Source of the DNA: DAOOOW01 sp035387885
GTDB lineage: Bacteria > Patescibacteriota > Patescibacteriia > UBA2196
Direction of reading: 5' to 3'
Assembly: GCA_035387885.1 (NCBI GenBank)
Contig: DAOOOW010000003.1
Span: 8,872-72,871, forward strand
DNA: 64,000 nucleotides
Shown: positions 16,172 to 24,273 of the stretch, one piece after another
Numbering within the stretch: the stretch's first letter is position 1
How the letters are laid out: every line of letters begins with the position of its first letter
Program-made: the position numbers and the translations under genes
Notes under the pieces: model-generated
What the model was told of the DNA's origin: nothing
What the model saw: the letters and a program-made list of their open reading frames with translations, nothing else
The model's database searches: none

Positions 16172-18097
16172 TTAATTTATTTTCTCAGGATTTATATCTA
16201 GCATAACATTTTTTGGCAGATTATTCAAAATTTTATCCAAAGTAATATCTAATGGAATTTTGGCAATCAAATTAAATTTAAAGTTTTTGTTTTGATGAGT
16301 ATCTGGCAATGGTCCAAGAAGTTCTATTTTTTCATCAATATTTTTAATAAATTCCGATATTTTTTTTAAAGAATTTTTTACTAATAATTCTTTTTTATCA
16401 GTGGCTATAAATTTAACCAATTGCGAAAATGGTGGATAATTAAAGTCTTGTCTAGTTTGCAATTCAGAATTATAAAATATTTCTGGCTTATTTTCTTTAA
16501 TACTTTGGATGACTAAATTTTCTGGTATATTAGTTTGTAAAACAAAATCAGCGTTATTATGAGCCGAAAAAATATTATAAAACAGCTGATAAGCCTTTTC
16601 CTCGGCTCGAAAATCACCAATATTTAACAATTGATCAAAATTAATAAAAGCAATCAAAGCAAATTCCTTTAAATCTATTTTATTAATAACAAATCTGGTG
16701 CCAATAATTATCTGGTAATCAGCTGTTGTTTTGTGTTCCAACTTATCCAACTCTAAAATCTTGGCTTCTGGCAAAAGTTTTTGTAATTCACTTTTAACTT
16801 TTTGTGTACCCGCGCCCTTAAAATTTATATTAATCCCGGAACATTTTGGACAAAATGGTGACATGTCTTCATGGTATTTACACCAAGAACAAACCAATTG
16901 CTTTTTTTTATTTTCATAAGCCAAATTATTAGCACATTTTGGACATTTAAAAACATATTCACAATCTTGACAATTGACTAATTTAGCAAAACCAATACGA
17001 TTATGAAACAAAAATATTTTCTGCTTATTATTTAGTTTTTCTTTTATATTTGCTAATAATTTATCAGAAATGGGATTATAATTGCCACCCTGTCTTTCAT
17101 TTTTTAAATTGACTATGCTGACAACTGCCTTTGGCCCAATGTTGCCACCTTTTTTGTCATCCTCGCGGAAGCGAGAACCCAGAAATTTTATTTTATTTGC
17201 AAATTTTTTTTTCTGGATTCCAGCTTTCGCTGGAATGACAGCCAAATTGTAAGTTTCTAAATTTGGTGCTGTCGTAGTCAAAACTAATTCCGCTCCAAAA
17301 TTTTCCGCTAGCCATTCTGCCACATCTCTGGCGTCAAATCTTGGATTTGCTTCAGATTGTTTGTGATTCCAACTCTCGGCGTTTAAAATTATAAGATGTT
17401 TTAAATTAACAAACGGTAAAAAAACAGCAATTTTTGTCCCGATAATAATTTTATTTTTATTATTTAAAACATTTTGCCAAGTCTGGAAATAATCTGATTT
17501 TTTAATTTGACTATGAACAATAGCCACATCTTTTTCTTTTACAGAACAATTGATTATTATTTTTTTAATTAAAGAAATTTCTGGTATTAAAATTAAAATT
17601 TGTTCTTTATTTTTTAAAGCCAATTTTATTTTTTCTTTAATTAAATTTTCTACTTCTGAAATATCCCGATACCATAATAATTGTGCTTTCTTTTTATTGT
17701 TTTTAATTTTTATATTTTTTTTCTGATTTCCCTGCCTCGCCAGCAGGCAGGTGCTGGCGTATTTTGAATTTTTTTTAGGTAGATTCGGTACTAATGTTTT
17801 GGCTAAGCCAGTTAAAGAGCTGCCGGTTGATTGAGCTATAAATTTTATTAATTCAATTTGTTTGGCATTAATAATTGGTAATAGAGTAATAATTTTTATA
17901 ATTTTTTTTAATTTAAAATGATAAATTGGTTTTTTATTTTCTAAACCAATTATTAAACCATTAATTTTTTTATGCCCAAAATCTATAGCTACAATTTGGC
18001 CCAAAGAAATTACATTTTCCAATTCTAAAGGCACGGTATAGGAAAAAAAATCCAAACTGGCTGGTAATTTTAAAAGTGGAATAATTTGTGCTATCAT
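16172..18097 (-). CDS. priA: PriA-like primosomal protein with degenerate helicase motifs and two in-frame repeat insertions
   Basis: The 641-residue protein matches PriA along its length. It has an N-terminal DNA-binding part, LILIPEISLIKK, IIIGTKIAVFLPFVNL, FHNRIGFAKLVNC, and the zinc-binding cysteine block (CQDC, CPKC, CSWC, CPKC, about 375-420). The Walker A GSGKT is replaced by YRDISEVEN, the DEEH box by NAES, and the AGRAGR motif VI is absent (YQLFYNIFSAHNN). ATP-driven helicase action is therefore unlikely; a DNA-binding or scaffold role in replication restart remains possible. Two palindromic repeats are inserted in frame: 17156-17240, encoding VIPAKAGIQ ... SRFREDDK, and 17731-17759, encoding STCLLARQG. 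Confidence 0.87.
   Translation of the reverse strand: MIAQIIPLLKLPASLDFFSYTVPLELENVISLGQIVAIDFGHKKINGLIIGLENKKPIYHFKLKKIIKIITLLPIINAKQIELIKFIAQSTGSSLTGLAKTLVPNLPKKNSKYASTCLLARQGNQKKNIKIKNNKKKAQLLWYRDISEVENLIKEKIKLALKNKEQILILIPEISLIKKIIINCSVKEKDVAIVHSQIKKSDYFQTWQNVLNNKNKIIIGTKIAVFLPFVNLKHLIILNAESWNHKQSEANPRFDARDVAEWLAENFGAELVLTTTAPNLETYNLAVIPAKAGIQKKKFANKIKFLGSRFREDDKKGGNIGPKAVVSIVNLKNERQGGNYNPISDKLLANIKEKLNNKQKIFLFHNRIGFAKLVNCQDCEYVFKCPKCANNLAYENKKKQLVCSWCKYHEDMSPFCPKCSGININFKGAGTQKVKSELQKLLPEAKILELDKLEHKTTADYQIIIGTRFVINKIDLKEFALIAFINFDQLLNIGDFRAEEKAYQLFYNIFSAHNNADFVLQTNIPENLVIQSIKENKPEIFYNSELQTRQDFNYPPFSQLVKFIATDKKELLVKNSLKKISEFIKNIDEKIELLGPLPDTHQNKNFKFNLIAKIPLDITLDKILNNLPKNVMLDINPEKIN
17156..17240. 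repeat. Palindromic element inserted in frame in priA (VIPAKAGIQ type)
   Basis: The 85-bp element has imperfect inverted ends: gtcatcctcgcggaagcgag at one end and the complement of tccagctttcgctggaatgac at the other. Read as protein on the minus strand it gives VIPAKAGIQ ... FLGSRFREDDK. The same peptide pattern is known from dispersed repeats in many bacteria. The priA reading frame continues through it. Confidence 0.85.
17731..17759. repeat. CCTGCC-type palindromic repeat inserted in frame in priA
   Basis: The sequence cctgcctcgccagcaggcag with trailing gtgctggcg is a variant of the CCTGCCTGCCGGC family. Other copies are at 18136, 20715, 61472, 62850 and 63311. It codes for part of YASTCLLARQGNQ in PriA. 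Confidence 0.75.
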
Positions 18098-18135
18098 AAA
18101 ATTATCTTATCGTGTTTGTTGGTTTAATGGCTCTG

Positions 18136-18158
18136 CCTGCCCCGCATCTGCGGTGGCC
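18136..18158. repeat. CCTGCC-type repeat in the priA-gap intergenic region
   Basis: The sequence cctgccccgcatctgcggtgg is a degenerate member of the CCTGCC palindrome family. The remaining intergenic DNA (18159-18290) also holds TTGAACC ... GGTTCAA arms that can form a long weak hairpin. I see no gene there. Confidence 0.5.
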
Positions 18159-18291
18159 TTGAACCATTTTGTTCCTTCAGTAAAACTCGTTTATTACTTT
18201 GAGGCATTAAGGTTCAAAGTAGAGCTTTGAATCAACGTTGAGGTGGTTATGCTTTGCCGATAGGCGTTATTTACTATTCCAATTTTAACAT

Positions 18292-18320
18292 TTTACAGCT
18301 AACTTGTATAATGGTATAAT
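18292..18320 (+). promoter_or_regulatory. Promoter of gap
   Basis: TTTACA at 18292-18297 and TATAAT at 18315-18320 are separated by 17 nt. A second TATAAT lies at 18307-18312. The leader to the ATG at 18399 is about 70 nt and AT-rich. Confidence 0.65.
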
Positions 18321-18398
18321 ATAAACAATTCTTAATTATTAATTTTGAATTTTGAATGTCATGGTTTATTTTTATTAAAAATTAAAAATTATAATTAT

Positions 18399-19415
18399 AT
18401 GCCTACAAAAAAACCCATCCGCCTAGCTATTAATGGTTTTGGTCGTATTGGCCGAGCCGCTTTTAAAATCGCTTTGGAAAACCTCAAGTTTCAAGTGGTG
18501 GCTATTAATGATCTAACAGATAATGCCACTTTGGCCCATTTATTAAAATATGATTCTGTCTATGGTGTTTATAATCACGAGATTAAAAGTGATGAGGACA
18601 ATATTTATGTTGACCAAGTTAAATATCCCTCTTTTTCCATAAAAGATTTAGAACAATTATCTTGGCAAGATTTGCAAGTGGACGTGGTTTTAGAATGCAC
18701 TGGAAAATTTGTTAAAGATAGTGTGGCTTCTGGTCATATTAAGGCTGGTGCTAAAAAAGTTATTTTATCAGCTCCGTCAAAAGGCACGCCCAAAGCACCA
18801 ACCTATTTAATCGGTGTTAATGAAGATAAATATAAAGGCGAGAGTGTTATTTCCAATGCATCTTGCACCACCAATTGTATTGCCCCAGTGACTAAAGTTA
18901 TTTTAGATAATTTTGGTATAAAAAAAGCTTTTCTAAATACTATTCATTCCTATACTGCAGATCAAAATTTGGTTGATGGTCCACATAAAGATTTGCGTCG
19001 TGCTCGTAGCGCTGCTTACAATATTATACCAACTTCTACTGGCGCGGCTATTGCGGTGACAGAAGTTTTGCCAGAATTAAAAGGTAAATTTGACGGCGTG
19101 GCTTTGCGGGTGCCTACAATTTGCGGTTCTATTTCAGACATTACTTATGTTTTAAAAAAGAAAGCTACCGTTGATAGTGTTAATAAAGCCCTTAAAAAAG
19201 CTTCTCTCGCTGCTAAAATGAAAAATATTTTAACAGTTAGTAATGAGCCATTGGTTTCTAGTGATATTATTGGTAATCCAGCTTCTGTAGTTGTGGATTT
19301 AGAATCCACCATGATGTTGGGTGAAGATTATTTAAAAATTTTAGCTTGGTATGATAATGAATGGGGTTATTCATGTCGCCTTGTTGAAATGGCCGAAGTG
19401 GTCATGAAGAAATAG
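18399..19415 (+). CDS. gap: Glyceraldehyde-3-phosphate dehydrogenase
   Basis: I chose the ATG at 18399, which gives MPTKKPIRLAINGFGRIGR. A TTG 54 nt upstream would add an unrelated leader. The 338-residue enzyme oxidises glyceraldehyde 3-phosphate in glycolysis. The NAD-binding INGFGRIGR is at about 11-19, the catalytic Cys156 is in SNASCTTNC, and the IHSYTADQ and WYDNEWGYS motifs are present. It has its own promoter and is followed by a palindromic repeat. It is the only clear glycolytic gene in the window. Confidence 0.97.
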   Translation: MPTKKPIRLAINGFGRIGRAAFKIALENLKFQVVAINDLTDNATLAHLLKYDSVYGVYNHEIKSDEDNIYVDQVKYPSFSIKDLEQLSWQDLQVDVVLECTGKFVKDSVASGHIKAGAKKVILSAPSKGTPKAPTYLIGVNEDKYKGESVISNASCTTNCIAPVTKVILDNFGIKKAFLNTIHSYTADQNLVDGPHKDLRRARSAAYNIIPTSTGAAIAVTEVLPELKGKFDGVALRVPTICGSISDITYVLKKKATVDSVNKALKKASLAAKMKNILTVSNEPLVSSDIIGNPASVVVDLESTMMLGEDYLKILAWYDNEWGYSCRLVEMAEVVMKK

Positions 19416-19425
19416 TCCTTTGTTT

Positions 19426-19480
19426 GTCATCCCCGCCGGTCTCGCCATGAATCAGGCACACAGAGCTGGGATCCCGTGAA
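19426..19480. repeat. GTCATCC...GGATCCC palindromic repeat after gap
   Basis: The element starts gtcatccccgccggtctcgc and ends gctgggatcccgtgaa. It shares the GTCATCC / GGGATCCCGTGAA ends with the elements at 21681 and 63041 in this window. Confidence 0.65.
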
Positions 19481-19498
19481 TATAACATGGAGGTTAAT

Positions 19499-19663
19499 AT
19501 GTTTTATATAGCATATTATTTATTAATTTTGGTTGTTTGTTGCATTATTTTTTTGATTATGATTTTTGGTATTATGTTTTGGAGGTTTAAAATAGCCAAA
19601 ACACAAACGGAAAAAATTTTTTCACTAAAAAAGCCACTCAGCAGAGTGGCTTTTTATGTCTAA
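19499..19663 (+). CDS. Small membrane protein, 54 residues
   Basis: The ATG at 19499 follows a strong Shine-Dalgarno (GGAGGT at 19489-19494). The product starts MFYIAYYLLILVVCCIIFLI and has one long membrane helix, then a short basic tail (WRFKIAKTQTEK). The last residues are encoded by the arms of a terminator hairpin (19631-19652), so the stop overlaps the terminator. It resembles a single-span regulator or anchor peptide, but I cannot assign a family. Confidence 0.6.
   Translation: MFYIAYYLLILVVCCIIFLIMIFGIMFWRFKIAKTQTEKIFSLKKPLSRVAFYV
19631..19655 (+). terminator. Terminator hairpin GCCACTC/GAGTGGC
   Basis: AAGCCACTC, loop AGCA, then GAGTGGCTT followed by Ts. It is almost identical to the hairpin at 20135-20160. 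Confidence 0.85.
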
Positions 19664-19699
19664 CTTTAGCTAAAATATTTTGCTATACATAACTTTTGC

Positions 19700-19726
19700 T
19701 TGACAAATCTCTCTCTCTGCTATAAT
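19700..19726 (+). promoter_or_regulatory. Promoter of the 107-residue orphan gene
   Basis: TTGACA at 19700-19705 and TATAAT at 19721-19726 are both consensus, though the spacer is only 15 nt. A small hairpin (ATATC ... GATAT, 19731-19746) lies in the leader. Confidence 0.7.
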
Positions 19727-19799
19727 GGAAATATCAAAAAAGATATACATTGTTACAGTAAATGCAATGAGCAATAAATCTAACTCCTAGGGAGGGATT

Positions 19800-20123
19800 A
19801 TGTCAAAAGTGAAAGCAAGAGAGGTGTTGTCAGTAAGTAAACACGGTCCTGACTACCACTGGTTTCATCTGGTAGTCAACGGGCTGCAAACACTGACGGT
19901 TTCTGATGCTGCAGCGGTATGGATCGTAGATGATACGGTTCATAAGACCACTGCAATTATCACCAGAGCTTGGGAAAAGTATGATGATCAAAAAGATCTC
20001 GTTGTTAAACGGGCTAAAATCACTGGCCCGGAGTTTCAAATCCTGAATCTTCTAAGTAGCCTTGGGATGGGGACTCCTGAAGTCGCAGCTATTCCTTGGC
20101 AAAAAAATGAAGATGCTGTGTAA
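19800..20123 (+). CDS. Orphan 107-residue protein of unknown function
   Basis: I do not recognise a family. The protein is soluble and of mixed strand/helix character (LVVNGLQTLTVSDAAAVWIVDD ... is visible in part). It ends in PWQKNEDAV. A strong Shine-Dalgarno (GGGAGGG) sits 4 nt before the ATG. Base use is much more balanced than in the neighbouring glycosyltransferase genes: codons such as ctg, ggc and cgg appear, which suggests foreign origin or unusual expression. It forms a stand-alone cassette with its own promoter (19700-19726) and terminator (20135-20160). The terminator nearly duplicates the one upstream. Confidence 0.7.
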   Translation: MSKVKAREVLSVSKHGPDYHWFHLVVNGLQTLTVSDAAAVWIVDDTVHKTTAIITRAWEKYDDQKDLVVKRAKITGPEFQILNLLSSLGMGTPEVAAIPWQKNEDAV

Positions 20124-20134
20124 TCTTCGTCTTG

Positions 20135-20160
20135 AAAAGCCACTCAACAGAGTGGCTTTT
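20135..20160 (+). terminator. Terminator hairpin, near copy of the one at 19631
   Basis: AAAAGCCACTC, loop AACA, then GAGTGGCTTTT. It differs from the upstream hairpin by about one base in the loop. Confidence 0.85.
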
Positions 20161-20174
20161 GTATTTAATATTTT

Positions 20175-21362
20175 TTATTCCTGGTAGACTTTTTCCGTCT
20201 CTCTCAGCATTTTTTCCAAGCTAAAATTTTTTATTTTTTCCAAATTATTGTGGCTGAATTTTTCTGCCAATTTTGGATCATCCAAAATTTTTTCTAAAGC
20301 CCTAGTAATTTCTCTGGGTTTTTCTTTGTTAACTATTAGACCATTAGCATCTTGTTCAACAATTTCTAACATGCCTCCAACAGAGGTGGCCACAACAGGT
20401 AATCCAGCAGCCATGGCTTCCATAACAGAATAGGAAAAACCTTCTTTAACAGAGGGCAAACAAAAAATATCAAAAGCTTTTAAAAGTTCATAAGCTTTAT
20501 CAATATTACCAACAAGAAAAAAAACATTCTCTAAATTTAATTGCTTAATTTCACGTTCTAGGTTTTTTCTTTGTCCACCTTCACCAATAACTATAAAAAT
20601 AACTTGTGGATTTTTTTCTTTTAAAATTTTGGCTGCTCGAATTAAGTAAATTAGACCTTTGGTGGCATATAAATTGGCAATAGTGCCAATAAGTGGTGAG
20701 TAATCCCTAATTTGCCTGCCTGCCGGCGAGGCAGGTAATCTGTAATTGGTAATTAATGTTTTTCTAGCTTCAGATTTTTCTAAAAAATTTAATTTAGTTA
20801 AATCAATACCGTTGTGAATAGTAATAAATTTATGATGGGGAGCTATTTTGTGATTTAAACCAGTGATTTTATCTAATTCGGAAACACAAATGATTTTATC
20901 TTTAAAATGTCCAGATATTCTTTCAGACCATTGGTAAAATAATTTTCTACCAAGAGATATTGGTTCGTTAAACACAAAACCATGAACAGTATAAATTATT
21001 TTGACTTTTTTACCACTTATCTTTTTATAAAGCCAGCCCATAACTGCGCCGGTCGAGCCAATTTTACTGGAATTTAAATGAATAATATCTGGTTGAGATT
21101 TTTCAAGTAGCCGATAAATTTCTAAGCCTGATAAAAAATCATGCCAGAGATTTATTTCTCTGACAACATGTTTAAGTCGCCAAACTTTAAAACCCTTTTG
21201 AGACAAACTTTCTAGCCAATCAACAACGGGGTGTTCTTTTTTTTCTCCGACCGCAATTTCTATAATATATTTATTAGCAGGTAAATTTTCTGCCAAATCA
21301 ATAATATATTTTTGGGCGCCACCAAATTCACTTTGAGTGACAAGATAGAGAATTTTAATCAT
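20175..21362 (-). CDS. GT4 glycosyltransferase with an in-frame repeat insertion
   Basis: The 395-residue GT-B enzyme opens with ILYLVTQSEFGGAQKYI, a GT4 N-terminal glycine loop. IIYTVHGFVFNEP and ITIHNGIDLTKL follow. The EX7E donor motif is KEGFSYSVMEAMAAG near residue 310. At about residue 210 the run RLPASPAGRQIRDYSPL is encoded by a CCTGCC palindromic repeat (20715-20735) plus flanking AT-rich repeat. It sits between the helicase-like domains where a loop is expected (TNYRL ... IGTIANLYATKG). It is likely to extend the surface glycan. It is divergent from the next GT4. Confidence 0.9.
   Translation of the reverse strand: MIKILYLVTQSEFGGAQKYIIDLAENLPANKYIIEIAVGEKKEHPVVDWLESLSQKGFKVWRLKHVVREINLWHDFLSGLEIYRLLEKSQPDIIHLNSSKIGSTGAVMGWLYKKISGKKVKIIYTVHGFVFNEPISLGRKLFYQWSERISGHFKDKIICVSELDKITGLNHKIAPHHKFITIHNGIDLTKLNFLEKSEARKTLITNYRLPASPAGRQIRDYSPLIGTIANLYATKGLIYLIRAAKILKEKNPQVIFIVIGEGGQRKNLEREIKQLNLENVFFLVGNIDKAYELLKAFDIFCLPSVKEGFSYSVMEAMAAGLPVVATSVGGMLEIVEQDANGLIVNKEKPREITRALEKILDDPKLAEKFSHNNLEKIKNFSLEKMLRETEKVYQE
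20715..20735. repeat. CCTGCCTGCCGGC palindrome inside a GT4 gene
   Basis: This is a 21-bp palindrome of the CCTGCCTGCCGG / CGAGGCAGG type. It is identical to the copy at 62850-62870 inside prmC. It keeps the host reading frame. Confidence 0.85.
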
Positions 21363-21382
21363 ATTTTATATTATATAACAAA

Positions 21383-21411
21383 TTGCCATTTTGAGCAAAA
21401 AGAGCTAAAAT
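21383..21411 (+). promoter_or_regulatory. Promoter giving a probably leaderless mRNA for the next GT4
   Basis: TTGCCA at 21383-21388 and TAAAAT at 21406-21411 are separated by 17 nt. The predicted start falls at 21418-21419, which is the ATG itself. Confidence 0.55.
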
Positions 21412-21418
21412 AGAAAAT

Positions 21419-22648
21419 ATGCAACTCAAGCAGGAAAAACCCAAAATTTTAATTTTTTCTTTAGCTTATTTTCCATTTATTGGTGGTGCGGAAGTCGCGG
21501 TAAAAGAAATTATTACACGTTTACCGGAATTTGAATTTGACATGATTACTTGTAATTTAGATGGACAACAAAAAGCCGAAGAACAAATTAATAATATAAA
21601 AATTTATCGAGTTGGCAGAGGAAAATTTGCTAAAATATTTTTTCCATTTTTGGCATACAAAAAAGCATGCTCTCTCTTTTGTCATCCCGACGATCCGCCA
21701 ACCGGCGGACGGGATCCTTATGTTGTCTCCAGTCTCTTGACTGGAGACGCAATGCACTATCGCTCCAGTCAGGAGACTGGAGCGAACAACTATATTATCT
21801 GGTCCATCATGGCCAATCAAGCCGGTCTAGCTGCTTTATTTTTTAAGAAAAAATTTCCTCAAGTTAAATTTTTATTAACTTTGCAAGAAGGCGATTCTGT
21901 TTTTAATATTTGGAAAAAAACTTGGTACATGCGCCCGCTTTATAAAGCCATTTATCATTCGGCTGATTGCATTCAAGCTATTAGTAATTTTTTAGCCAAG
22001 AGAGCTCTTAAATATGGTTACAAAGGACCAATAGAAGTGATACCCAACGGAGTAGATTTAGAAAAATTTAAGTATCTTGAAAAAAATTTGCTTGATAAAA
22101 AAGACAAAGTAATTTTGACAGACTCTCGATTGGTGGAAAAAAATGGTGTGGAATATTTAATTAAAGCCATGATTCTAATTAATATTAAAATTAAATTATT
22201 AATTTTAGCTGATGGACCACTGAGAGAATATTTACAAAAACTGGTTGTTAATTTAAACTTGCAAGACAGAGTTGAATTTTTGGGTTTAATTCCTTATGAT
22301 AATATTCAAAAATATTATGCCGAGGCAGATGTTTTTGTGCGGCCGTCATTAACAGAAGGTTTTGGTAATGTTTTTATTCAAGCTATGGCCGCTGGAATTC
22401 CAGTTATTGCCACACCAGTTGGCGGTATTCCAGATTTTTTGAAAGCAGGGGAGACGGGATGGTTTTGTGAAGTAAAAAATCCACAAAGTATTGCCGAAAA
22501 AATAAATTATATTTTAGATGAAAAAAATAAAGATGAAGTTGAACGAGTAGTGGCTAATGCCAAAAAGATGGTTGAAGAAAAATATACTTGGGAAATTGTG
22601 ACTAAAAAAATGAAAAATATTTTTGTTTCCCTAATTTTTAATTTTTAA
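21419..22648 (+). CDS. GT4 glycosyltransferase with a 120-bp in-frame palindromic insertion
   Basis: This is a 409-residue GT-B enzyme. The N-terminus has AYFPFIGGAEVAVKEI and the C-terminal domain has LTDSRLVEKNGVEYLIKA and LADGPLREYL. The donor motif reads EGFGNVFIQAMAAG (about residue 311), so the second Glu of EX7E is Gln. Residues about 85-122 (starting SLFCHPDDPPTGGRDP and ending SQETGAN) are encoded by two adjacent palindromic repeats (21681-21783) and break an otherwise normal N-terminal domain. The frame stays open. Activity may be altered. It is followed by GtrA and another GT4. Confidence 0.88.
   Translation: MQLKQEKPKILIFSLAYFPFIGGAEVAVKEIITRLPEFEFDMITCNLDGQQKAEEQINNIKIYRVGRGKFAKIFFPFLAYKKACSLFCHPDDPPTGGRDPYVVSSLLTGDAMHYRSSQETGANNYIIWSIMANQAGLAALFFKKKFPQVKFLLTLQEGDSVFNIWKKTWYMRPLYKAIYHSADCIQAISNFLAKRALKYGYKGPIEVIPNGVDLEKFKYLEKNLLDKKDKVILTDSRLVEKNGVEYLIKAMILINIKIKLLILADGPLREYLQKLVVNLNLQDRVEFLGLIPYDNIQKYYAEADVFVRPSLTEGFGNVFIQAMAAGIPVIATPVGGIPDFLKAGETGWFCEVKNPQSIAEKINYILDEKNKDEVERVVANAKKMVEEKYTWEIVTKKMKNIFVSLIFNF
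21681..21717. repeat. GTCATCCCGA...GGATCC palindrome inside a GT4 gene
   Basis: gtcatcccgacgatccgcc and ggcggacgggatcc are inverted arms around a 3-base centre. It is in frame in the glycosyltransferase gene. Confidence 0.8.
21725..21783. repeat. Paired CTCCAGTC palindromes inside a GT4 gene
   Basis: A perfect hairpin at 21725-21748 (gtctccagtc ... gactggagac) is followed by a second at 21762-21783 (gctccagtc ... gactggagc). Both are built on CTCCAGTC. They directly follow the element at 21681-21717. Confidence 0.85.
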
Positions 22649-22659
22649 TTTTATTTTGT

Positions 22660-23088
22660 ATGTTTCAAAAAATCGGCGATCTATTTTTAAAATTATTTTG
22701 GCAGCACCTTACAGAAAAAATTCGGCAATTTTTTATTTATTGTGTTGGTGGCGGATTGGCTTTTATTATTGATATTTTAGGTTTGTATCTTTTGACCGAA
22801 TACCTGCACGTTTGGTATTTGTTTTCTGCCACAATGTCTTTTATTCTGGCCGCCATTTTTAACTATCTTTTTCAAAGATTTATCACTTTTCAATCCACTG
22901 ACAAAAATATTACTCGGCAATTTATTTTTTTTGTTATTATCGCTGTTATTGGTCTTTTAATTAATAATACTTTACTATATTTATTGGTAGAATTAGCTGG
23001 CGTGTGGTATATTTTTGCCAAAACTCTTGCCGCGGCCATTGTTTTGGTGTGGAATTTTATAGCTAATAAAAAATTTACTTTTAAATAA
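22660..23088 (+). CDS. GtrA-family membrane protein
   Basis: The 142-residue protein has four membrane segments. QFFIYCVGGGLAFIIDILGL, FNYLFQRFITF and the end FIANKKFTFK are typical of the GtrA family. Members are linked to polyprenyl-linked sugar translocation or help membrane glycosyltransferases. It lies 11 nt after one GT4 and 14 nt before the next. Confidence 0.92.
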   Translation: MFQKIGDLFLKLFWQHLTEKIRQFFIYCVGGGLAFIIDILGLYLLTEYLHVWYLFSATMSFILAAIFNYLFQRFITFQSTDKNITRQFIFFVIIAVIGLLINNTLLYLLVELAGVWYIFAKTLAAAIVLVWNFIANKKFTFK

Positions 23089-23102
23089 TTTTTTTCTAGT
23101 AT

Positions 23103-24266
23103 ATGACAGTCTTAATTGCTACGGGCATTTTTCCTCCCGATATTGGCGGTCCAGCCACTATGCTCCAATCTCTAGCCAAGAGTTTGGTTGAGCGTGGATT
23201 TAAAATAAAAATTATTACTTATAGTCAGGTTTCTAGACATAATTTAGATAATGAATTGGATATTTATCGGGTTAATAAAAATTTGCCTCTTGGATTAAGT
23301 AAAATTTTTTATTTTTTAAAACTTTGGCGTTTATCCAAAAAAGCAGATTTAATTTATGCCGCCGATACATACAGTGTCGGTTATTTTTCTTATCTTTTAA
23401 AAAAAATATTTAATAAAAAATATATCCTTCGCTTTACTGGTGACAGCGCTTGGGAAAATGCTCGTGCTAAAAATTTGCTTCAAGATGATTTGTTAACTTT
23501 TCAAAAAACTGTTTATAATTCTGATATTGAAAAAATAAAATCGCGTCGCCAAAAAATTTTATTATTTGCTGATAAAATTATTGTTGATTGCGAGTTTAAC
23601 AAAAAAATAGCCGAAGAGATCGGTGTTTTAAATAATAAAATTTTTGTTATCTATAACAGTGTAGAAATCCCCACCCACATAAAGAGAGTTGAAGAGAAAA
23701 CAAAAGAATTTAAACCAAAATATTCCTCCAATAATGAAAAAATTATTTTGACTTCCTGTCGCTTAACTTCTTGGAAGGGTGTAGATCAAATCATTGAAAT
23801 TTTACCAGAACTTAAAAAACAGATTGGTCCTTTAAATTTTTTAATTATGGGTCTTGGTCCGGAAAAAGAAAATTTAGAAAAAATAGCCGAGCAATCTGGT
23901 GTTTTAGATGATGTTCGTTTTTTAGGTATTATTGCTCAAGAACATATTTTTGAATATTATAAAATCGCCGATGTTTTTATTTTAAATTCTCAATACGAAG
24001 GCATGTCTAATACTTTGTTAGAAGTTATGGCAGCTGATGTGCCAATTATCGCCAGCAATTGTGGAGGTAATCCAGAATTAATTGAAAATAATAAAACTGG
24101 AATCTTGGTGAAATATGGTAATAAAAATGATTTATTAAAATCGTTGGTCAAATTGTTAATAGATAAAATTTTAGCCAAGGAATTGGCTCAAAACGCCCAA
24201 CAAAAAGTTCAACAATTTAATTTAGATAAAATGATCACTAAAACAATAGATGTAATAAAAAAATAA
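23103..24266 (+). CDS. GT4 glycosyltransferase
   Basis: This is a 387-residue GT-B enzyme. TGIFPPDIGGPATMLQSLA is the N-terminal glycine-rich loop and YILRFTGDSAWENA belongs to the acceptor domain. The donor motif is YEGMSNTLLEVMAAD near residue 300. It probably adds a sugar to the lipid-linked glycan. It is part of a tight plus-strand run (gap 7 nt to the next gene). Confidence 0.91.
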   Translation: MTVLIATGIFPPDIGGPATMLQSLAKSLVERGFKIKIITYSQVSRHNLDNELDIYRVNKNLPLGLSKIFYFLKLWRLSKKADLIYAADTYSVGYFSYLLKKIFNKKYILRFTGDSAWENARAKNLLQDDLLTFQKTVYNSDIEKIKSRRQKILLFADKIIVDCEFNKKIAEEIGVLNNKIFVIYNSVEIPTHIKRVEEKTKEFKPKYSSNNEKIILTSCRLTSWKGVDQIIEILPELKKQIGPLNFLIMGLGPEKENLEKIAEQSGVLDDVRFLGIIAQEHIFEYYKIADVFILNSQYEGMSNTLLEVMAADVPIIASNCGGNPELIENNKTGILVKYGNKNDLLKSLVKLLIDKILAKELAQNAQQKVQQFNLDKMITKTIDVIKK

Positions 24267-24273
24267 ATAAATC

